Of a stretch of DNA of 51,993 nucleotides, positions 16,606-24,818 are shown piece by piece. The stretch lies in contig JADHLI010000014.1 of NCBI GenBank assembly GCA_016780775.1, forward strand, positions 1 through 51,993, given 5' to 3'. The notes below the pieces were generated by a model. That model saw only the letters and a list, made by a program, of their open reading frames with translations, was not told where the DNA came from and searched no databases. Every line of letters starts with the position of its first letter. Positions within the stretch are counted from its first letter, which is position 1. Source of the DNA: Alphaproteobacteria bacterium. Its GTDB lineage: Bacteria; Pseudomonadota; Alphaproteobacteria; Puniceispirillales; Puniceispirillaceae. Made by a program: the position numbers and the translations under genes.

Positions 16606-17907
16606 TTAAGTGCCTATCTGCATTGATGCCCGCAACGCCAAGATATCGCTATCGGGGTGTTCGGTAACATCGCTCCACGTCACGGGCGCACCTTCCCCAA
16701 CATCACGGGTTAGTTTTAAATTATGGGCAAGGCCAATTGGGACACCGTCAATGGCACGCGCTGCTTGGGCTGGATAAAGCTGGCCCCAAACCGTAAAGCC
16801 GCCTTCCCCATCTAGCATCTCTCCCGCTTTCAAAGGTTTTTTTGCGGTCGCGATAACATCACTATTATAGGCTTTGGTCATACCCGTTGGCTGGCCAAGC
16901 AGGGCTGCGGATAAAATAGAAATATTCAGCTCCAACCCGATCAGGTGAAAAGGTTTATACATTGCAGAATAGCGTCCACTTGCATCAGTATTCATGCCAT
17001 ATTGTTTAAAACAGGCCGCTGCATAATCATTAGGGGCTTCGATAACCACATAAACGCCCCAGCGCAAATCTTTATGTACAGGCCGTCCATCGCGCTCAAG
17101 CGAAGAGACAACCTCTACCTGACCGCTTTCATCCAAACACCCGCCGGCTGTTTTAGGCCGAAGGATATGCGCTAAATCATCCATGCCAGCTGCCGGAAAT
17201 TTCAGTCCGCCATCAGGGGCTGAAAGCCCTGTTGCATTGGAAATTGCTGCCATTTCAAGAGCTGATTTCGTGCCATCCAGAAAGCTGTTAAACATCTGGC
17301 TATTCATACCTGCTGCGCCAGCCTCTGCGGCCGTTAATCCATAATGATCCCAAACAGTATCGGGGGTTGAGGCATGATAGATAGGCAGATATTTGGTTCC
17401 TTTACCCGCAGCCACCACGTTAAATCCGGTGCTTCGTGCCCAATCTACCATCTCTATCGTCAATGCAGGCTGGTCGCCATATGCCATGGAATAAACAGAC
17501 CCCGCCTGACGGGCTTTTTCAGCCAGTGCTGCCCCTGCTAATACATCAGCTTCTACATTCACCATCACAATATGCAGCCCATTGGCAATAGCGTGCTGGG
17601 CATGGCGGATACCGGCTATCGGATGGCCGGTCGCTTCGACCACCACGTCTACCGCACCAGAGGCCATCATCGCAAAAGCATCATCTGTGAAATGAGTCGC
17701 CTCAACCAGCGCCTCCGGCCAACCAGCCCCCCGGCAAGCGGCACGCGCATTATCAGGGCGCAGATCAGCTATCGCCGCAACCTTAAGACCGGGGGTTGTG
17801 GGCAATTGCGATAAAAACATCGAGCCGAATTTTCCGGCACCAATAAGCCCAACACGGACAGGCTGGCTGGTGGCTGCGCGTTCCAGCAACTTATCATAAA
17901 GATACAT
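16606..17907 (-). CDS. COG4091 homoserine-dehydrogenase-like oxidoreductase with C-terminal SAF domain, copy 1
   Basis: A 433-residue oxidoreductase with a Rossmann NAD(P)-binding domain (GLIGAGKFGSM at 20-30), a central domain with MVNVEADVL and MAYGDQPA, and a C-terminal SAF-like part (ATAKKPLKAGEMLDGEGG, VPIGLAHN). This is the architecture of COG4091, annotated as a predicted homoserine dehydrogenase with a SAF domain. I know of no threonine-synthesis context here, so literal homoserine dehydrogenase activity is doubtful. It begins 10 nt after the PhyH gene, in an operon headed by a GntR regulator. A clear paralogue at 35164-36501 also follows a PhyH gene. The two enzymes probably act on successive intermediates. 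Confidence 0.85.
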   Translation of the reverse strand: MYLYDKLLERAATSQPVRVGLIGAGKFGSMFLSQLPTTPGLKVAAIADLRPDNARAACRGAGWPEALVEATHFTDDAFAMMASGAVDVVVEATGHPIAGIRHAQHAIANGLHIVMVNVEADVLAGAALAEKARQAGSVYSMAYGDQPALTIEMVDWARSTGFNVVAAGKGTKYLPIYHASTPDTVWDHYGLTAAEAGAAGMNSQMFNSFLDGTKSALEMAAISNATGLSAPDGGLKFPAAGMDDLAHILRPKTAGGCLDESGQVEVVSSLERDGRPVHKDLRWGVYVVIEAPNDYAAACFKQYGMNTDASGRYSAMYKPFHLIGLELNISILSAALLGQPTGMTKAYNSDVIATAKKPLKAGEMLDGEGGFTVWGQLYPAQAARAIDGVPIGLAHNLKLTRDVGEGAPVTWSDVTEHPDSDILALRASMQIGT

Positions 17908-17917
17908 CCAGCTCTTC

Positions 17918-18718
17918 CTATTCTGCTGCGGCCAGTTGGGCTTTTACCAGCTCATCCAGACAATCATCTGGCATTGCTTCGATAGGCGTGAAATCACGGT
18001 GCGCAATCCATTCTGCACGATTAAAGGCACGGATATGGTTATCTACATGACAAAGAGATAGATAAACAATCGTTCTATCAAATGGCGATATATTGGCCGG
18101 GCTAGCATGCACAAGAAGGGAGGAGAACATTAACATGCTTCCCGCAGGGCCCGTTGGCGCCACACAGCCGCCCCTATCTGCCAGCTTTTTAACCAGATCA
18201 TTATCAAGCGTCCACAAAGGATAGCTGGTCGTGCTAAGGTCGTGACCTGCTTCGACAACGCCTTGCTTATGACTGCCCGGAATAAAAAGCAGGGGGCCAT
18301 TTGCCGCTGTCACATCATCCAGAAATACCGCAATATTCATGGCGCGCGGTTCGGGCATTTCATCATCCCGCTTCCACGTGCCATAATCTTGATGCCATTG
18401 CCATACATCGCCGTCAAAGGCCGCTTTGGCGTTCACCTTAAACTGATGCATATATAAATCGCCCTCCAACACTTGCGAGACAGGATCAATAAGGCGCGGA
18501 TGGGCGCCGAGACGGCGAAAACCTTCATTATAGGTATGGGCAGCAAAGGCGGTACGCGCAACACCGCTTGTCTCGCGCCAGACTTCTTCGCGCTCCATCG
18601 CATAAACATTATCTGCCTCGCTCTTTAGAAGCTGGGCTTCTTCAGGTGAAAACATGCTAGGGAAAAACAAATAGCCTTCCTCGTCAAACTGCTTTAGCTG
18701 CGCTTGTGATAATTTCAT
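17918..18718 (-). CDS. PhyH-family Fe(II)/2-oxoglutarate oxygenase, ectoine-hydroxylase-like, copy 2
   Basis: A 266-residue PhyH-family oxygenase. His109-x-Asp111 in WQWHQDYGTW and the downstream LLVHASPAN histidine form the iron triad. The segment MPEPRAMNIAVFLDDV and the IPGSH motif recall ectoine hydroxylase, but the EctD signature (WHSDFETWH) is not present, and no ectoine genes are nearby. The ATG at 18718 follows GGAGG; an in-frame TTG at 18730 is less likely. It lies between a GntR regulator and the COG4091 oxidoreductase on the same strand with short gaps. It probably hydroxylates the compound that the oxidoreductase then oxidises. Confidence 0.9.
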   Translation of the reverse strand: MKLSQAQLKQFDEEGYLFFPSMFSPEEAQLLKSEADNVYAMEREEVWRETSGVARTAFAAHTYNEGFRRLGAHPRLIDPVSQVLEGDLYMHQFKVNAKAAFDGDVWQWHQDYGTWKRDDEMPEPRAMNIAVFLDDVTAANGPLLFIPGSHKQGVVEAGHDLSTTSYPLWTLDNDLVKKLADRGGCVAPTGPAGSMLMFSSLLVHASPANISPFDRTIVYLSLCHVDNHIRAFNRAEWIAHRDFTPIEAMPDDCLDELVKAQLAAAE

Positions 18719-18742
18719 TTCTTCCTCCAATAATGTGTTTTA

Positions 18743-18756
18743 TCAAATCTGTTTGA
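18743..18756. promoter_or_regulatory. Small inverted repeat between gntR and PhyH copy 2
   Basis: TCAAA and TTTGA arms (18743-18747, 18752-18756) flank four bases just upstream of the PhyH ribosome-binding site. It could be an operator for the adjacent GntR regulator, but short AT-rich palindromes are common. Confidence 0.25.
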
Positions 18757-18776
18757 AAATACGTTACAGCCACTTT

Positions 18777-19448
18777 TCATGCTGATTTTGGCTGGTCTGT
18801 TAATAAAGTTTCAAAGGTTAGCTGGCCGCTGGTCTGGGCATGGCTGGTGGCTAATCTATGGGCGTTATCTGCATCCACATCACGAATAGCCTCAGCAATC
18901 TGTCGGTGCTCTGTCCAGATATCTTCCGCTAAGACAGCACCACTAAGAACAATATGCATGGCACGAACCATATGCGGCCACCCTGCCTGCACAGCATTAA
19001 AAATTTCAGGGTTTCCAGAATGCTTGTAAATGGCGGTATGAAAAGCGATATCAGCAGCGACCATCTGCGCGACATCCTTGCTTTTTGTAGCCGCAATTCC
19101 AGCCGCTAATAAATCATCAAAATTTATCTTGCCGCCCAGCGCTGGCTGGCTGGCACACAAACCAGCAGCTAGCCCGTCTAGCACAGCACGCACCTGATAC
19201 AAACTCAGCAGCTGATGATTGTCTAATGGCGCAACCATCCGGCCTTTACGGCCTTTTTCAACCACAAGCCCATCTTTTTCCAACAGAATTAATGCATGAC
19301 TTACCGGTTGCCGGCTAACCCCCAATTCCGCTGCTAGCGCTTCTTGAGCAAGGCTGGCAGATGGGCGCAAATCGCCTGTCACGATAGCCTGCTTTATCTG
19401 CGCATAGACCTGATCTATCAAGGCTGGTTTGGCATCAATTTGAAGCAT
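18777..19448 (-). CDS. GntR-family transcriptional regulator (FadR subfamily, FCD domain)
   Basis: A 223-residue regulator with an N-terminal winged helix-turn-helix (about residues 8-72, including LAQEALAAELGVSRQPVSHAL) and a C-terminal all-helical FCD ligand-binding domain (DIAFHTAIYKHSGNPEI, EHRQIAEAIRD), whose Asp/His residues usually bind a metal and a small acid. It precedes the PhyH and COG4091 genes on the same strand and is the likely local regulator of that operon. FCD regulators mostly respond to organic or sugar acids, which fits the paralogous PhyH-COG4091 pair in the sugar-acid island. No clear ribosome-binding site precedes the ATG. A perfect 15-bp palindrome sits 34 nt upstream. 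Confidence 0.9.
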   Translation of the reverse strand: MLQIDAKPALIDQVYAQIKQAIVTGDLRPSASLAQEALAAELGVSRQPVSHALILLEKDGLVVEKGRKGRMVAPLDNHQLLSLYQVRAVLDGLAAGLCASQPALGGKINFDDLLAAGIAATKSKDVAQMVAADIAFHTAIYKHSGNPEIFNAVQAGWPHMVRAMHIVLSGAVLAEDIWTEHRQIAEAIRDVDADNAHRLATSHAQTSGQLTFETLLTDQPKSA

Positions 19449-19481
19449 AGTAAAAGGAAATCCAGTAGCGGTTTAATTTTT

Positions 19482-19496
19482 TGAATTCAGAATTCA
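19482..19496. promoter_or_regulatory. Perfect palindrome upstream of gntR (candidate operator)
   Basis: TGAATTC-A-GAATTCA (19482-19496) is a perfect seven-base inverted repeat around one central base, 34 nt upstream of the gntR start. GntR dimers bind such sites and often autoregulate. No second copy was seen ahead of the PhyH gene, so this is a candidate only. Confidence 0.4.
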
Positions 19497-19601
19497 CAAA
19501 TCTTAGTAAAGGGAAAAAGAAAGAAGCCGTCAAGTCCGAAAAAAGGTCTAGTAAGCAAGATTTTTGGGTGATTAATCACGGTTGATCTATTATTGAGCAT
19601 C

Positions 19602-19631
19602 AGCCAATCTGGCATAAGCCGATCTGGTATC
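19602..19631. repeat. Degenerate 15-bp tandem duplication upstream of the asparaginase gene
   Basis: agccaatctggcata (19602-19616) is followed directly by agccgatctggtatc (19617-19631), matching at 12 of 15 positions. It lies in the 215-nt divergent spacer between gntR and the asparaginase gene. Confidence 0.7.
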
Positions 19632-19663
19632 GGCCGTTCTTGCTTATCGTTATAGAGTTTTTT

Positions 19664-20704
19664 ATGCAAAAGCCACTTATCTCCCTACCCTTAATTTCAA
19701 GCACCCCCCTAGAAATAGAGGTGCGCCGGGCAGGTGCGCGTGAATCCCTGCATTTGGTTGATATCGTGCTATGTGATGCAGAGGGCCGGCTTATCCTAGC
19801 GCTTGGCAACGAGGAAGCAGAAATATTCCCGCGCTCCGCTATCAAACCGTTACAGGCTATCCCCCTTATCGAAAAACTGTTGCGCGATGGCAAGGCAGAC
19901 ATTTTCAGCGATGAAGAGATAAGCTTTATTTGCGCTAGCCATAATGGCGAGCCGCATCATGTGACATGCGCCCGCAGCCTATTAAACCGATTTTCTATAG
20001 ACGAAGAAGCCTTGATTTGCGGGGCGCATTGGTCACTAGATACAGACATCCTAATAGAACAGGTACGAAGCCTTGCGCATCCCACTCGTGCGCATAATAA
20101 TTGCAGCGGCAAACATTCAGGCATGCTCGTCCTTGCCCATCTCGAAGGCCTGCCCCTAGCCGATTATCATCATCTAAGCCATCCCATCCAGCAAAATATT
20201 CTGGGCGTTTTGGAAATGATGATAGGACGCGATATTCTCAGCTTCACGCATGGCATAGATGGGTGCGGGGCGCCTGCCTATAGTGCGCCTTTGGGAAATT
20301 GGGCGCGCGGCCTAGCTCTGTTTACAGGCGATGATAGCTTGCCAGAAATACGGCGCCAAGCATGCCAGCGCATCACCCGTGCCATTGCTGCCGCACCGCA
20401 TATGATGGCTGGCCAAAACCGAGCTTGTTCAGCCGTCAACCAGTGTTATGGAACCGAAATAACCGTTAAAACCGGAGCAGAAGGCGTATTTGCTGCTGCG
20501 TTTCACGAATTGGGACTAGGCTTAATGCTAAAGGCGCGAGATGGGCATAAGCGGGCAGCAGAAGCCGCCTTAGGCGCGGTCATTCATACTCTTGGCTATC
20601 CCCATCACCCAGAACTAGACAGGTTTTTTCGGCCAATATTAAAAAATTGGGAAGGTGTGGAAGTAGGGGATATTAGGTGTGATCCCCGCCTGTGGACATG
20701 CTAG
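19664..20704 (+). CDS. L-asparaginase II family (Rhizobium etli AnsA type)
   Basis: A 346-residue asparaginase of the thermolabile rhizobial family (PF06089). Family active-site positions are recognisable: SxxK at Ser58-Lys61 (RSAIKP), a serine in CASHNGEP (Ser92), and the zinc-site residues Cys147 and Lys150 (CSGKH) and Cys201 (DGCGAPAY). The Cys147-Cys201 spacing of 54 matches Cys135-Cys189 of the R. etli enzyme. It hydrolyses L-asparagine to aspartate and ammonia. The ATG at 19664 is preferred over a TTG at 19640. It converges with an amino-acid permease and overlaps its stop by four bases. Confidence 0.9.
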   Translation: MQKPLISLPLISSTPLEIEVRRAGARESLHLVDIVLCDAEGRLILALGNEEAEIFPRSAIKPLQAIPLIEKLLRDGKADIFSDEEISFICASHNGEPHHVTCARSLLNRFSIDEEALICGAHWSLDTDILIEQVRSLAHPTRAHNNCSGKHSGMLVLAHLEGLPLADYHHLSHPIQQNILGVLEMMIGRDILSFTHGIDGCGAPAYSAPLGNWARGLALFTGDDSLPEIRRQACQRITRAIAAAPHMMAGQNRACSAVNQCYGTEITVKTGAEGVFAAAFHELGLGLMLKARDGHKRAAEAALGAVIHTLGYPHHPELDRFFRPILKNWEGVEVGDIRCDPRLWTC

Positions 20705-21969
20705 AGCCAGCGCCATTTTTGCCTTTGTGTACGGAAAAAAGCGAACCAGCCTATACACGCGATAAACAGCGGATAGCTAAGGGCAGGCAAAGATTGTGTC
20801 ATCAACAATATGGCGGCCACGCTTGCTATCGCTATTGCCGCTAATAGGCGCTGGAAATGCCTTTTCAATTGCAATAACCCTACAAAAGCCACCAGACCAT
20901 ACAGGCATAAAAAATTCAAACTGGCCAATGTAAACATGGTGTCTATGTCTATAAATCTGGCTTCATGCACGCCAATCATTATCAGCCCGATACTGCCAAA
21001 TAACAGCAGGGCACGCGCCGGCAGGCCGCGCGATAAAACCTTCAGCGAGGCAGGCAGAAACCCCTGTTCGCTTATCGAGAAAATCATCCGTGATACGCTC
21101 CAGATAGCGGCAAATAAATTGACCGCTAACAACCCGGCAATAAAACCCGCAATAAGCTGGCTTGAAAATACGCCAAAGACAGGGGCAAGCATGCCCACAA
21201 AAGGCGCTTCATTGAAGGCTGAGACCCCCGCATGTACCACTACCATTGCGCATAAAAGATATAAAATTGAGGCGATGATAAAAGAGGCGCCAATGGCTAT
21301 AGGCACGTTTCGTTTAGGTTTTTTAAACTCCCCGCCTAGCGATATCGCAACTTCCCATCCGGTAAAGGCAAAAAAGATAAGCGGAATGACGCTGAGGCCT
21401 ATACTGAACTCTGAGGTGAAGCTGCGCGACGAGAACACCTCTTCCACCGAAAGCAAGCCCGAAGATGGGGTCGCTACAAAGCCAAAGATAATCAGAGCCG
21501 CAAGAAGGGATATCGATAAAATTGAGGCGGTACTGCCAAGCTGGCTAGCCCGTTTTGGTGTCAGAAAATTTGCGGCCACAGCAAGGGTAATGATAAAACC
21601 TGCGCTAAGACCAGCATTCAGACCAAACCCTGCTTGCAACGCATAGCCCGCACTTAGCGCGATAGCGGGCAGGCCAAGCATCACCGCCCCTAAAAAAAGA
21701 TAGGAGGCCATAACAAAAAATCGTCTGCCAAAGGCGGCGCCAACGAGATGTGCAACACCGCCAGAGCTTGGGCGCTCGGCTGCCAACAAACAAGAAATGA
21801 CCAGCAAAGGAAGGCTAAGCAAAATCGCCAATAGCCAGTAAACTATCGAGGCGGGCCCGGTTTGCTGTGCGGCTAGTCCGGGCAAAATGAACAAGCTTGC
21901 CCCAAGCACGATATTCAACATCATCAAGGTGCCAGAGATAGGGCCAAGCGTTGCCTTTAGCTGATCCAT
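20701..21969 (-). CDS. APC-superfamily amino-acid permease (YjeH-like)
   Basis: A 422-residue inner-membrane transporter with about 12 hydrophobic segments. The first contains the APC-type unwound motif LGASLFILPG, and PSSGGVAHLVGAAFG resembles YjeH, the E. coli exporter of methionine and branched-chain amino acids. A lysine-rich loop (GGEFKKPKRNVP) follows TM6, as in the family. Whether it imports or exports cannot be read from the sequence. It is convergent with the asparaginase, with a four-base overlap of the stops, so the two are neighbours but not an operon. A LysE-family exporter lies just upstream on the same strand. Confidence 0.85.
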   Translation of the reverse strand: MDQLKATLGPISGTLMMLNIVLGASLFILPGLAAQQTGPASIVYWLLAILLSLPLLVISCLLAAERPSSGGVAHLVGAAFGRRFFVMASYLFLGAVMLGLPAIALSAGYALQAGFGLNAGLSAGFIITLAVAANFLTPKRASQLGSTASILSISLLAALIIFGFVATPSSGLLSVEEVFSSRSFTSEFSIGLSVIPLIFFAFTGWEVAISLGGEFKKPKRNVPIAIGASFIIASILYLLCAMVVVHAGVSAFNEAPFVGMLAPVFGVFSSQLIAGFIAGLLAVNLFAAIWSVSRMIFSISEQGFLPASLKVLSRGLPARALLLFGSIGLIMIGVHEARFIDIDTMFTLASLNFLCLYGLVAFVGLLQLKRHFQRLLAAIAIASVAAILLMTQSLPALSYPLFIACIGWFAFFRTQRQKWRWL

Positions 21970-22055
21970 TTGATTCTCATATATAGTTTTTCTTTCTTAA
22001 GTTGTTTCAGATATTCCTTTGCATTGATACAGAAAGAATTGAAACCTCTGCGGTT

Positions 22056-22682
22056 CTAGACTGCACTTAAAATGACGACCCCGACCAAAATCAAGACAAT
22101 GCCGCTTGCCTGATTAAGGCGTTTGCGCATGTGAATGGAAGAGATAAGCCTACGCGCACGCCCCACCAGCACCCCAAGACCTAAATTACCCGCAAATGGA
22201 ACAAGCGCAGAGCTAAGCGCAATCACGGTAATATCAGCGGCGGTTATTTTAGAGACATCAAAAAAACCAGGCAAGATGCCGATATAAAATAGCATCGCTT
22301 TGGGATTACCAATAATGACTGCCAACCCAGCCAGAAATCCAGCAAACGCGCCTTCACCTGTCAAACGGCTATTTGCCTCTAACTTTTGAACAGGCGCAAA
22401 ATATAATCCTATCCCCATTATCACAAATACCGCTACCGCCAGATATCGAAGCCAGAATAAAATATCCCCATGCAAGCTAACAATCTGGCCAAGCGACAAT
22501 AACGCTAATACTGGCCAGCAAATATCGCCTATTGCCACCCCTAGCGCGAGCGGCCAAGCGCCAGAAAATCCGCCCTTTAATGCACGCGCAATCAGCGCAA
22601 CCCAAACAGGCCCCGGCGTGATAAATAACAAAAAAAGCGCGAATAGATACAAGCCTAATTCAGGCAGGCTTAAGCTGAGCAT
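22056..22682 (-). CDS. LysE/RhtB-family amino-acid exporter
   Basis: A 208-residue membrane protein with about six hydrophobic segments. The first carries the family motif FITPGPVWVALIARAL, and GNPKAMLFYIGILPGF is the second hallmark. Family members export amino acids and homoserine lactones out of the cytoplasm. It lies upstream of the APC permease on the same strand with an 86-nt gap, and downstream of the 46-residue small membrane protein. The substrate is unknown. Confidence 0.9.
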   Translation of the reverse strand: MLSLSLPELGLYLFALFLLFITPGPVWVALIARALKGGFSGAWPLALGVAIGDICWPVLALLSLGQIVSLHGDILFWLRYLAVAVFVIMGIGLYFAPVQKLEANSRLTGEGAFAGFLAGLAVIIGNPKAMLFYIGILPGFFDVSKITAADITVIALSSALVPFAGNLGLGVLVGRARRLISSIHMRKRLNQASGIVLILVGVVILSAV

Positions 22683-22718
22683 GTCTTGGATAGAACCTGT
22701 CTGTTAGTGAAAAACAAG

Positions 22719-22859
22719 TCAGCTTTTGCGTTTTTCATGAAGATAGTCAAGCAGATAATACCCCGCCATAACAATAACAAACCAAGCCACAAACTGATCT
22801 TTTAGATGATCTGAAGCCATCTCGTCAGTCTCCTGCTTTTCTGTTTGCGGCGCGCGCAT
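22719..22859 (-). CDS. 46-residue single-span membrane protein, coupled to msrC
   Basis: A short frame starting MRAPQTEKQETDEM and ending DYLHEKRKS. It has an acidic N-terminal third, one hydrophobic span (FVAWFVIVMAGYYLL) and a positively charged tail, so an N-out or bitopic inner-membrane protein is likely. Its ATG shares a base with the TAA stop of the sulfoxide reductase gene (TAATG), which strongly suggests translational coupling. An internal ATG at 22820, with GGAG nearby, would give a 33-residue version. I do not recognise a family. The evidence is position, coupling and a clean hydrophobic span; conservation in relatives would be needed to prove it is a gene. Confidence 0.55.
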   Translation of the reverse strand: MRAPQTEKQETDEMASDHLKDQFVAWFVIVMAGYYLLDYLHEKRKS

Positions 22860-23344
22860 TATACCCCCTCCCCTTGATAGGCTTCTGCGTTATAAATAGG
22901 CGTAAGGATATCAGCCATCATTGCTGTTAGCGGTTCTATATCTGCGGGCGTGAAAAAGTCCGGCTGATCAGAATCAATATCCAACACCGCACGCACACCC
23001 CCAGCATTATCCATCAACGGTATCACCAATTCCGAGCGCGTGCTGGAGGCGCAGGCAATATGCCCATCAAACTGTTCTACATCTGCAACCAGCTGCGGTG
23101 TAGCGGTGCGTGCTGCTGCCCCGCACACCCCTTTATCAAAGGGGATGGTAAGGCAACCATGCCCGCCTTGATAGGGGCCAATTTTCAATATATTTGGGGA
23201 AACAACCCGGTAAAAACCCACCCAGTCAAAACCGTCAAAGCTTGCGAATAACTCTTGAGAAAAGGTTGCCATCAAAGCAATTTCATCGCGCTCACCCTGA
23301 CAAATTGCCCGCAGACGCGTCGCTACTTCCCGGTAATCGCGCAT
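22859..23344 (-). CDS. msrC: Free methionine-R-sulfoxide reductase (GAF-domain fRMsr)
   Basis: A 161-residue single GAF-domain protein. It has all three cysteines of the fRMsr/YebR family: Cys64 (HGCLTIPF), Cys74 (KGVCGAAA) and Cys98 (GHIACAS), with spacings of 10 and 24 residues identical to Cys84/94/118 of E. coli. The SELVIPL and VLDIDSD segments complete the substrate pocket. It reduces free L-methionine-(R)-sulfoxide using thioredoxin-type reductant. Its start overlaps the stop of the DUF6285 gene by one base, so it is the fourth gene in a coupled chain whose first three genes concern CoA-ester metabolism. Confidence 0.92.
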   Translation of the reverse strand: MRDYREVATRLRAICQGERDEIALMATFSQELFASFDGFDWVGFYRVVSPNILKIGPYQGGHGCLTIPFDKGVCGAAARTATPQLVADVEQFDGHIACASSTRSELVIPLMDNAGGVRAVLDIDSDQPDFFTPADIEPLTAMMADILTPIYNAEAYQGEGV

Positions 23345-23718
23345 TATTTCTGCCTTGCTTCTTGCTGTGCTAAAAATTTTGGATTGGTGATGGATAGCTT
23401 TGCTTTAACATACGCTAATAAATGGCTCTGTAACATTGTGCTGTCTGGAAAAATTTGCTGACCAGTGCGCAAGTTTGCCGCAAGTTCAGCACAGCTTTGC
23501 CCCATTGCTACGGCTAGCTTATCTTCTGGGCTATCTGCATTCTCTAGATTTTGCCGTAAAATATTCAATGCACGGCGCATCATGGATTTACGGAAATTTT
23601 GCTCTGGCGGCAAATTATCAGCTAGGTGGGTGTTAAATTCGGCTTCTATCGCCGCCGCTAGCCCAGCCAGTGTTGCCATCTCATCTGCGTTCTTATTATT
23701 ATTTTTCACACCTGTCAT
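23344..23718 (-). CDS. DUF6285/LvaB-like small protein
   Basis: A 124-residue, mostly helical soluble protein. A central arginine-rich helix (FRKSMMRRALNILRQNLEN) is its most striking segment. By size, composition and position directly after an APH-type phosphotransferase and an acyl-CoA dehydrogenase it matches the DUF6285 family, to which the small partner LvaB of the levulinate pathway appears to belong. LvaB is needed with the kinase LvaA to phosphorylate 4-hydroxyacyl-CoA in Pseudomonas putida. Its ATG overlaps the kinase stop (ATGA) and its stop overlaps the msrC start (TAATG). The family assignment is from recall, not a search. Confidence 0.65.
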   Translation of the reverse strand: MTGVKNNNKNADEMATLAGLAAAIEAEFNTHLADNLPPEQNFRKSMMRRALNILRQNLENADSPEDKLAVAMGQSCAELAANLRTGQQIFPDSTMLQSHLLAYVKAKLSITNPKFLAQQEARQK

Positions 23719-24818
23719 GCTCTAAAATCCTGCCATCTATCTTCGTCTATTTCGTTTATCAGGCTAAGCATATGATATTCCATTTCTGCAACCATCTGAC
23801 CAGATAGCGCCAATTGCAAGGCAGGTTCTTGCCCACTATCATTGCGGCGGGCCTGTTGCAGGGCAATGACCGCCCATCTTATCTCTGCCATCACTTGCCA
23901 GCATCCCAAAGCAGATAGATTAATTGTCTGCCCTGATGCCGTTTCATAAGCTTCACGAAACGGGGCAAAAGGCGCTAAGCCGCCAACGCTTAAATGGTCA
24001 TTGCCAAAACGCCAGCATCTAGCGCAAAGCCAGCCAATATCTTCATGGCTATCACTAAATCCAGCAAACTCCCAATCTAGAAGCGCTGTCATTTTTTCTG
24101 CTTCAATTAAAAAATTTCCGGCCCTGAAATCACGGTGACACAAAACAGGTTCTGTCCCTGTTTGCCAGATATCCATCCTGTCTTCCAACCAGTTTAGCGC
24201 AAATTCTAGAACTGGCTGAGAGGCGCCGAGCAGGTCTAAATAGCCACGCATTTGCGATAATATATGCGCTTGTGGATTGGGTTTTGGCTGGCCGAGGCGC
24301 TGGGTTAATTCTGCTGTGGGCAGACTTTTATGCAGACGCGCCATTTCTGTGCCAAGCTGACGTGCAAGTGCAGGAGAGCCATGTGCAAAGGCTGGCAAGC
24401 GAGCGAGCTTATGCGCTTGTGCTTGGCCTGCCATTGCCTCCATTATAAAAAAGGCGCTGCCAATTACCTGTTCATCCTCACATAAACAGATAGGCGTTGG
24501 CGTACTCACCCCATGAGCAAAAGCATGCGAGAGTATGGCAAATTCCATCACCCTGCTATTGGAAACACTCACACAAGAAGGGGCATCTTTACGTAATACC
24601 CATTTTTGTACCCCGTCATATTTTCCGCCATCAATCTGTAGGTTTAGAGACCAGTTTTCCTGAATAGCGCCTCCAGAAAGCGCATAGATATCTGTTATTG
24701 AAACCTGCTTTGCCTCAACCTTATCTGCCAGATATCGGCTGAGTTTTTCAGGACTGAACGGCACGTCTAGCAACACATCAGGCACCCCAATGCCAATAAT
24801 CGCTGCCTTGTGTGTCAT
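23715..24818 (-). CDS. APH-fold acyl-CoA kinase (LvaA/ACAD10-11 N-domain-like)
   Basis: A 367-residue aminoglycoside-phosphotransferase-fold kinase. The catalytic loop HRDFRAGN and the metal-binding aspartate in ALLDWEFAGFSD are intact. In mammals this domain is fused to an acyl-CoA dehydrogenase (ACAD10, ACAD11), and in P. putida it is LvaA, which phosphorylates the 4-hydroxyl of 4-hydroxyacyl-CoA. Here the separate acyl-CoA dehydrogenase lies immediately upstream with about 41 nt of overlap, and the small LvaB-like gene overlaps downstream by four bases. I start at 24818 (MTHKAAIIG); an ATG at 24860 would add 14 unusual residues. A resistance function is unlikely in this context. Confidence 0.8.
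   Translation of the reverse strand: MTHKAAIIGIGVPDVLLDVPFSPEKLSRYLADKVEAKQVSITDIYALSGGAIQENWSLNLQIDGGKYDGVQKWVLRKDAPSCVSVSNSRVMEFAILSHAFAHGVSTPTPICLCEDEQVIGSAFFIMEAMAGQAQAHKLARLPAFAHGSPALARQLGTEMARLHKSLPTAELTQRLGQPKPNPQAHILSQMRGYLDLLGASQPVLEFALNWLEDRMDIWQTGTEPVLCHRDFRAGNFLIEAEKMTALLDWEFAGFSDSHEDIGWLCARCWRFGNDHLSVGGLAPFAPFREAYETASGQTINLSALGCWQVMAEIRWAVIALQQARRNDSGQEPALQLALSGQMVAEMEYHMLSLINEIDEDRWQDFRA

Noticed and set aside
16606-17907. Genuine homoserine dehydrogenase for threonine/methionine synthesis
   Set aside because: Only the Rossmann domain and general fold agree; the SAF domain and catabolic neighbours point elsewhere.
17918-18718. Ectoine hydroxylase (EctD)
   Set aside because: Partial similarity around the iron site, but the EctD signature is absent and no ectABC genes are nearby.
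20810-21646. A long plus-strand open frame (278 codons) inside the APC permease gene
   Set aside because: It is antisense to a well-supported membrane transporter, has no recognisable motif and shows the composition of a shadow frame.
23715-24818. Aminoglycoside resistance gene
   Set aside because: The APH fold is shared, but coupling to an acyl-CoA dehydrogenase and a LvaB-like gene indicates acyl-CoA metabolism.
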